From assembly GCA_036346225.1 (NCBI GenBank), contig JARFIW010001082.1, forward strand, positions 5,952,001 to 6,016,000: 64,000 nucleotides of DNA, given 5' to 3'. A program made the position numbers and the translations under genes. The stretch is from Platerodrilus igneus (Eukaryota > Arthropoda > Insecta > Coleoptera > Lycidae). This document shows positions 58,776 through 64,000 of the stretch, piece after piece (within the stretch, counting starts at the first letter, position 1; every line of letters starts with the position of its first letter). The notes beneath the pieces are model-generated. The model was not told where the DNA came from and did no database searches. It saw nothing but the letters and a program-made list of their open reading frames with translations.

Positions 58776-60077
58776 CGAGGTTTGTCTAATAAATTCGATA
58801 AATGGTCTAATGTATCGAAATTCAAAGCTTGAAATAAGGTAGCTCGCATGCGTAGGCCTGAATGAACATGTCTGGATCTGTCCTCTCTCGGGGAGTGCGC
58901 GAGACTGCTAAAGCAATACTAGTGAATTCACTTAAACGGAGTGATCCGAGCAGTGTGCGTTGAAAAGCCATAAAGCAATGACACAACATCAAGTTCCGTA
59001 TTCCGTTTGAAATTAGGTAAAACGGCGATGGAAATACATGAAATGTTGTGTAGGTGTACTGACAAGATGCTGTAAGTAGAAAATGTGTGTTCGATTGGTT
59101 TGCACGCTTTCGCGATGGCAACAAATCGATGGAGGATGAACCGCGTTTGGACCGGCCATCCACAAGCAAGACACCGAAAAACATTGAACGTGTGCGAGTA
59201 TTGCTGGCTAAAGAACGGCGATCGACTGCGATTAATGGTAGAAGAAGTGAGTATTAGCAAAGACACAGTGGGAACCATTATCCGTGGAGATTTGGGTAAC
59301 CGCAAAATCTGTTCACGATTTATGCCGGACATCCTAACAGACGAGCAAAAAGCCAGACGTTTTGAAATCAGTGGCGATTTCATCGACATATTGGACGGGG
59401 TTCTGGGTTCCATTGTCACAGGGGATGAACCTTGGTGTTTCAAATACGACCCCTAAACGAAAAGGCAATCATTTGAATGGCGGGCACATTCTTACCCGCG
59501 ACAAACAAATAGCCGCGTGCAAAAATCCAAAATGAAAATCATGCTGATAAAATTTTTCTACAAAAGGGAACCATCTACAAATAATTAGTCCGCGCTGACC
59601 AAGCGGTGATCGCTGCATTCTATCTGGGCATTTTCGAACGTTTGTTGCTGCGCATCCGGCGCGCTGGGACACAGATGATCCAGACCCGAAATTGGATGTT
59701 ACTGTACAACAATGCACCATCCATCGCATACGCGCATCCTTGTACGCTAATTTTTGACTCAGGGTGGCGGGTTTGTTTTGGAACACCCACCTTACTCTCT
59801 AGATCTTGCTTCTGCTGACATATTTTTTGTTCTCTCGTCTTAATGGGACCTTAAAGGAAACACGGTTTGCAGACGTCAAAGAGATTCAAGACCTTGTAAA
59901 GCTATTCTGAAAACGGTTTCAAAAAAGACTTTTTCGACAGTTTCTAGAAGCTATATAAACGTTGTCAAAAGTATGTTGTGTCTAGTGGTGAATACTTTGA
60001 AGGTCAATAAAGGTATTTTTAATGTGCATTCCGATTTGTGTTTGTATTCATTTACCGAATTTAATAGTCAAACTTCG
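58776..60077 (+). mobile_element. mariner element, full length, nested in the PLE
   Basis: With the flanking TA included, the left end reads TACGAGGTTTGTCTAATAAA (58,774) and the inverted right end TACGAAGTTTGACTATTAAA (ending at 60,079). These are terminal repeats of about 28 bp with a few mismatches, flanked by TA. At 1,302 bp it has the standard size of a mariner. It carries one decayed transposase in the same orientation. The outer sequence on both sides belongs to a single PLE, so this is a secondary insertion. Confidence 0.92.
58960..60010 (+). pseudogene. mariner transposase (decayed)
   Basis: Segments in order: an N-terminal helix-turn-helix remnant ending CVFDWFARFRDGNKSMEDEP (about 59,080-59,138), RLDRPSTSKTPKNIERVR, and LLAKERRSTA with SISKDTVGTIIRGDLG (second helix-turn-helix). 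LTDEQKARRFEISGDFIDIL leads to SIVTGDEPWCFKYDP with the first catalytic Asp (59,410-59,456) and a stop. After further breaks come RADQAVIAAFYLGIFERLLL, LLYNNAPSIAYAH, where Asn replaces the usual second Asp, and GTPTLLSRSC, a degraded third block. The tail is KDIQDLVKAI-like and SSGEYFEGQ, the typical mariner ending. It is inactivated by several stops, frameshifts and a changed catalytic residue. Confidence 0.82.
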
Positions 60078-60420
60078 TATGTACATAGAGTAATCGACCA
60101 CACGAGTAAAATATTTACAAGCACGCCACTAAAATCGCATGAATACAACTAGCTCCTGAAAACTTTGAAAACCTTAGTGCCTCAGCATACTTTGCAGTTG
60201 TAGTATACTATATATTGGGGGAATAGGAAGATTAGTACAGACTAGGGTAAATGGATATAAAGGATAGGTAATAACTAATCAGTACAGTAGTTTACCAGTG
60301 ATCGAATACCAACACGAAAGAGGTCATACTATCAATTTTGATCAAACGAAATGGATTTTGATACAGTAGAAAGATAAGAGAAACTGTGGAAATAAATACG
60401 AATCGTAACAATATCTAGTA

Positions 60421-63410
60421 TACATTTACCACTTTACAGCATTTACTTCTCGTTGCTGTATTGTCTATTAGAAATACATCTATCAAACCCTGTTTAAAAC
60501 TTCATCTTCTTACAAGAATTAGAAATGTACTGCCTTACTACGAATTTAAACCTATCTCAAAATATAAATATTTAGTGGCTCCGTGCGCCCGCGGGATTTA
60601 AACGGATATTACTATATAATGTAGTATAATGTAGTAGTTAATCTAGTTTAGTTTGATGTTTCACCTTAATATTCGCCTATCGCATTGTTAAGAACAGGTT
60701 AGTAACAACTTATATAATGCTATTTCCGTTTATTCCTATCAACCCTATCCCATTACAGTTTTTAATTCTTTTTCTAATTTCCAGGTTACACTTTTATTAA
60801 CGGGTAAAGTATGGCGGTTTGAAGTTTACACACAAATTAAGTAAACTAATTAAAGGTCTGTAATAGTTTAATATGTTTAATTATAGTTCATAACAAAATT
60901 TATACTATGATTAATACAAGTTCGATGGTGCGGTTTACTAAAAACGTGAGTAGGTTTTTCGAACAAAAAGGTTGCTGGTTTAAATATCTTTCTGATTTTT
61001 TATGAATCGCATTACAGTGAAACCAACTGTACAATGCGAAAACCACAATACCGCGATCATTATCAGGAAGTACGAATTTAATTTAATTTTGTAGAAAATC
61101 AATTTTTTTTTGTTTTGCTAGATCTTATGTTGTTTTACACAGCTTTCGATTGTTATTCCAAAAGAAATAAACAATGTATAAAAGAAATTTCTTTTTTTGT
61201 TAATACCTACATCCTTAATATATACCAAATCACCTTAATTTGTTACGTGTGAAATTGATGCTAAAGACTCTACGTTACTTTATCGCAGAAACGTAATAGA
61301 ACAATTATGTCAGCTAGCTCGTGGCAAAGGGGTGGATTCAATGATAACAAAAGGAATTCTTAAACACGTGCACCTAACTGGAAAGAGGGTCTGAACTTCC
61401 GGTCGAATAGTAAAATGTTGAGCGCCAACCCACCTAATTCTAATCCTATAACCTTGAATAGACACTGACTAATCTACTGAAGAATTGTTTTTAATACTGA
61501 AGGGTTGATGAAACTCTGTTTCCAATAACTTTCTTTTACTGCGTATAAACTAAGCACAAATAATAAAAATACTCCACGCTAGTTATTTTCATCTATATTA
61601 AAACTTGAATATCGTATAACCAATACGAATAAACTAAACTCTACCCTGAATGATCATTTTGCGTATATCTAAAAGGAATAATCATCTTAGATTTATTTCA
61701 GTTAAGTAAGTATCCAACAAATTGTATTTAGGAAAATATTTTGAGTACAATTGTAGTGCTGGTTTTTGGTTATATTACGTTTTTATTAAGTGAGCGCCCA
61801 CGTAATTGTCTGAGTATCAATAACTCTTTATGCCAACAATAAAATATAAAACATGAAGCAGTAGAACGTTGAAATTTTTATCACTTACAGCTTTTCCTTG
61901 AGTATAGGATACAACAACCCTGTTTAAAGCAAGACAAACTTTGGTATCCGTAATCCAGGACCCAAATAGTATTGACAAAGTATTCACTGCATAAACACGC
62001 GCCAGATAACGGTAAACCATATGATTCCGCAAATCACATGCGTGTTCGGGAGCTTTCACTGGCAAACCCGAAATTTATAACATCACCGTTGCACGGACTT
62101 ACTGTAACTGGTTTATCATAATTTTTGAGAGAAGCGGTAAGCTGGTATTCAACGATTTGACTGCAAGCGCGCGAATTATTTGAATTACCCTTACCATTAT
62201 ACGATGGCGGTTTTTATAAGCTATTTTATTTTAGGGAAATCCCCAATTTAAACTATTCACACAGTTCGCGTGATTGCACTGAACTTGCAGTTCTGGTCAA
62301 TGTTTTCTTGGTATATGGGAAAATATGCGTATTGATAATTTTCACACGGTCTGCGTTACTGGATTTTGTCTCTACGTATTTAAATTGGCCTTTTGTAGGG
62401 TTTAGTAATTTATAATGATTTTCAGTAACTTGGCAATGTATGAGAATATTTTGGATTTCACACTGGTAAAATGAAATGTGTTTATGCTTACCGAATTTGG
62501 TATGTATATTGCAATGTCCCGGTTTTTAATTGCTGGTTGTGAAAGAATATACTATGTACTTCCCTATTTATTTCGGTATTATATTTCAATAATATGATAC
62601 AATAGCTTTATTGTTCGTATATTTTATTACTAGGATTCTTAAACTAGGTAAAATTTAAAAATATTTTCCTATAGACCAATGTATGCATAACTATTGCTCT
62701 AACGTTACAAATTATTGCACTTTCGTGGTACTTCTAATTGTTCCCTATCATATATTAGTGTGAGAACTGCTGAACTCTACAACGTAAAGCATCTCAAAGC
62801 GTTCCAGCAAAAGGCTATTTTCCACCAGATTGTTAGCCTACCTTAAAAGACAGCATTAAGTTAATGATCTTCCATAAAGTCATCTCAGATCAAAGGAACA
62901 AAGAATTCGCGAGGGTGAAGGTTTTGTTCTCAGAGGTAAAACCAGAATCGGAACTAAAATTGCCGGAAATCCTTCTTTAAAAACAGATCAAACACGATTG
63001 GTTTGTACTGAAAAGAGAAAAATTAAAATTTTCCGAACTAAAGATCCTTGATAAATGTGTACAGGTTTAGTTTAGATAAAGAATCAGATCAGCTATAAAT
63101 TAATGCGTCACATATTGCGAACATGTTGGGGTGGTGATTTCCGATACTGGGATAAGGTGGAGTTAAAATAACACCAGAATACACGTCTTCGACATCAGCG
63201 ATAATACATTGCAGGCTCGGAATTTGTCGTGTGTGTACGTTTCTACCTTTCAGTAGGGTGAGGGTTGGCCCTAGGTTAAATATAACATCACATATGTAAT
63301 TTCGGTCTTCTTTTGAGAAATAATATGTTCGGACATCCAGAACATGCCTGGGTAGGAGTTTTAGACTTTATGGTGAATGTTTGATCCCATAGTAAAAATA
63401 TCCCCCCACC
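60421..63410. other. AT-rich stretch, no gene recognised
   Basis: No convincing coding similarity. At 60,574 GTGGCTCCGTGCGCCCG resembles the SINE 5' tip, but the rest of the SINE is absent. Confidence 0.55.
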
Positions 63411-63414
63411 ATCC

Positions 63415-63648
63415 AATTTGATTTTCCAATGTTGCACTGTACATTGGCCATGAAGCGAGCTTTTTAACACGGAAATTTTTAAATTTTCCCGAAACCTTGA
63501 TATTCCAAGCAATGTAGGGATCTTCAACGTACGTGACAACTCATACACGGAACATACATTTTTTTTAAAATGCTCGCTTAACAGATTACAAGCGATCCGT
63601 GTCAGGTAGCGAACCCATGGTCTTGGGATCAGCGGTCATACGCAAACA
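63415..63648 (-). mobile_element. tRNA-derived SINE, old diverged copy
   Basis: Minus-strand copy. GATTTTCCAATGTTGCACTG and TACATTGGCCATGAAGCGAG at the 3' side, GATCTTCAACGTACGTGACA in the middle and the inverse of a B box (AGCGAACCCATGG, about 63,608) match the family. There are many substitutions and the A-box end is poorly preserved. It lies head to tail just before a better copy. Confidence 0.75.
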
Positions 63649-63656
63649 TTTAATTT

Positions 63657-63930
63657 TTCAACACTCCACCTAAGGTACTACCAGGAAACGAGCTTTTTAC
63701 CTGGAAATTTTGAATTTTGCCGAACCCTTGCTGTTGCAAGCAATGTAAAGATCTTTAACGTGCGCGACAACACTCACACACGGGACCTTCATTTTACCTC
63801 TCATCCGAACGAGAGCGTATTTTTGTGAAAAATGCTCGCTTAACATCTTTCAAGCGGACCGTGTCGGGATTCGAACCCGGGGCCTTGGGTATAGTAGTCA
63901 CACGCATTCCAACTACGCCACAGAGCCACA
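63657..63930 (-). mobile_element. tRNA-derived SINE copy
   Basis: Minus-strand copy with a well-preserved middle (CACACACGGGACCTTCATTT, CTCTCATCCGAACGAG), the inverse B box GGATTCGAACCCG (about 63,867) and the inverse A box at CCAACTACGCCACAGAGCC (about 63,911-63,929). The target duplication was not resolved. It is the second of two same-orientation copies about 10 bases apart. Confidence 0.9.
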
Positions 63931-64000
63931 GTGTAAAAATACCGTCAGAAATGGAATTCTGCAAAAAGATTGAATTTGCGGTCTAGCATCTCCCTCGGGT

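Larger units (their letters stand above)
57700..60420 (+). mobile_element. Penelope-like element interrupted by a mariner
   Basis: Plus-strand PLE in two parts separated by the mariner at 58,774-60,079. Left part: IVILPTEKCNATVILYRT-type segment (about 57,880), TTTKLEREI (about 57,990), then the RT core and a C-terminal RT segment KEVSRLKSVLMNNGSR (about 58,636). Right part: a linker segment followed by LSILCSCSILYIGGIGRLVQ (GIY-YIG core, about 60,180-60,240), SSLPVIEYQHERGHTINFDQ (60,285-60,345) and RETVEI. The PLE reading resumes on the other side of the mariner at the point where it stopped. Frameshifts are frequent, so the PLE is dead. Confidence 0.8.

Noticed and set aside
58822..59443. 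Two long minus-strand frames (120 and 171 codons)
   Set aside because: They lie antisense to the mariner transposase remnant, whose motifs are on the plus strand.

Overview
The window looks like intergenic or intronic DNA from an AT-rich animal genome, most likely an arthropod. The sequence is strongly A+T biased, and its repeats are typical of arthropods: Penelope-like elements, many distinct mariner-type transposons, Transib, PIF/Harbinger, pogo, non-LTR elements and a tRNA-derived SINE. The species cannot be identified from sequence alone. I found no intact cellular protein gene, no rRNA and no convincing functional tRNA. Nearly every protein similarity I can support belongs to a broken transposable element.

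Layout, 0 to 24 kb: a decayed Ty3/Gypsy pol region (about 0.13-2.57 kb, minus) abuts a pogo/Tigger-like transposase remnant with a zinc-finger tail. A Penelope-like element (PLE) tail lies at 5.8-6.55 kb and a mariner-like ghost at 6.9-7.75 kb. An integrase ghost at 11.0-11.76 kb is followed by a 940-bp PIF/Harbinger element (12.01-12.95 kb) with long inverted termini. Three mariner-type ghosts (13.5-17.2 kb) and a restriction-like-endonuclease-type LINE reverse transcriptase ghost (18.3-19.4 kb) follow. Next comes a composite: a nearly complete mariner-type element with DD41D spacing (20.742-22.010 kb) inserted in a (TA)n tract beside a 1.5-kb palindrome made of two head-to-head PLE 3' ends.

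Layout, 24 to 48 kb: mostly unrecognised AT-rich sequence with a hexanucleotide satellite (25.84-26.16 kb), small tandem duplications (27.3-27.6 kb) and a 1.64-kb CACTGAG-ended inverted-repeat element (29.632-31.271 kb). There is another mariner-like ghost at 35 kb and a cluster of tRNA-derived SINEs and a roughly 10-bp minisatellite at 37.5-41 kb, including a SINE split by a probable solo LTR. A Transib/RAG1-like transposase ghost occupies 41.56-42.54 kb, and a 2.2-kb mariner-type element with about 455-bp inverted termini 43.03-45.23 kb. Two LINE tails lie at 46.4-47.8 kb.

Layout, 48 to 64 kb: a 2.0-kb segment occurs twice in direct orientation (48.93-50.95 and 51.40-53.43 kb) around a 446-bp LINE coding fragment. 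Further mariner-like and PLE ghosts follow. At 57.4-60.4 kb a SINE sits directly upstream of a PLE, and that PLE is interrupted by a complete-length mariner (58.776-60.077 kb). Two more SINE copies close the window.

There is no operon or pathway here. The useful information is the nesting and age order of the insertions and the diversity of element families.
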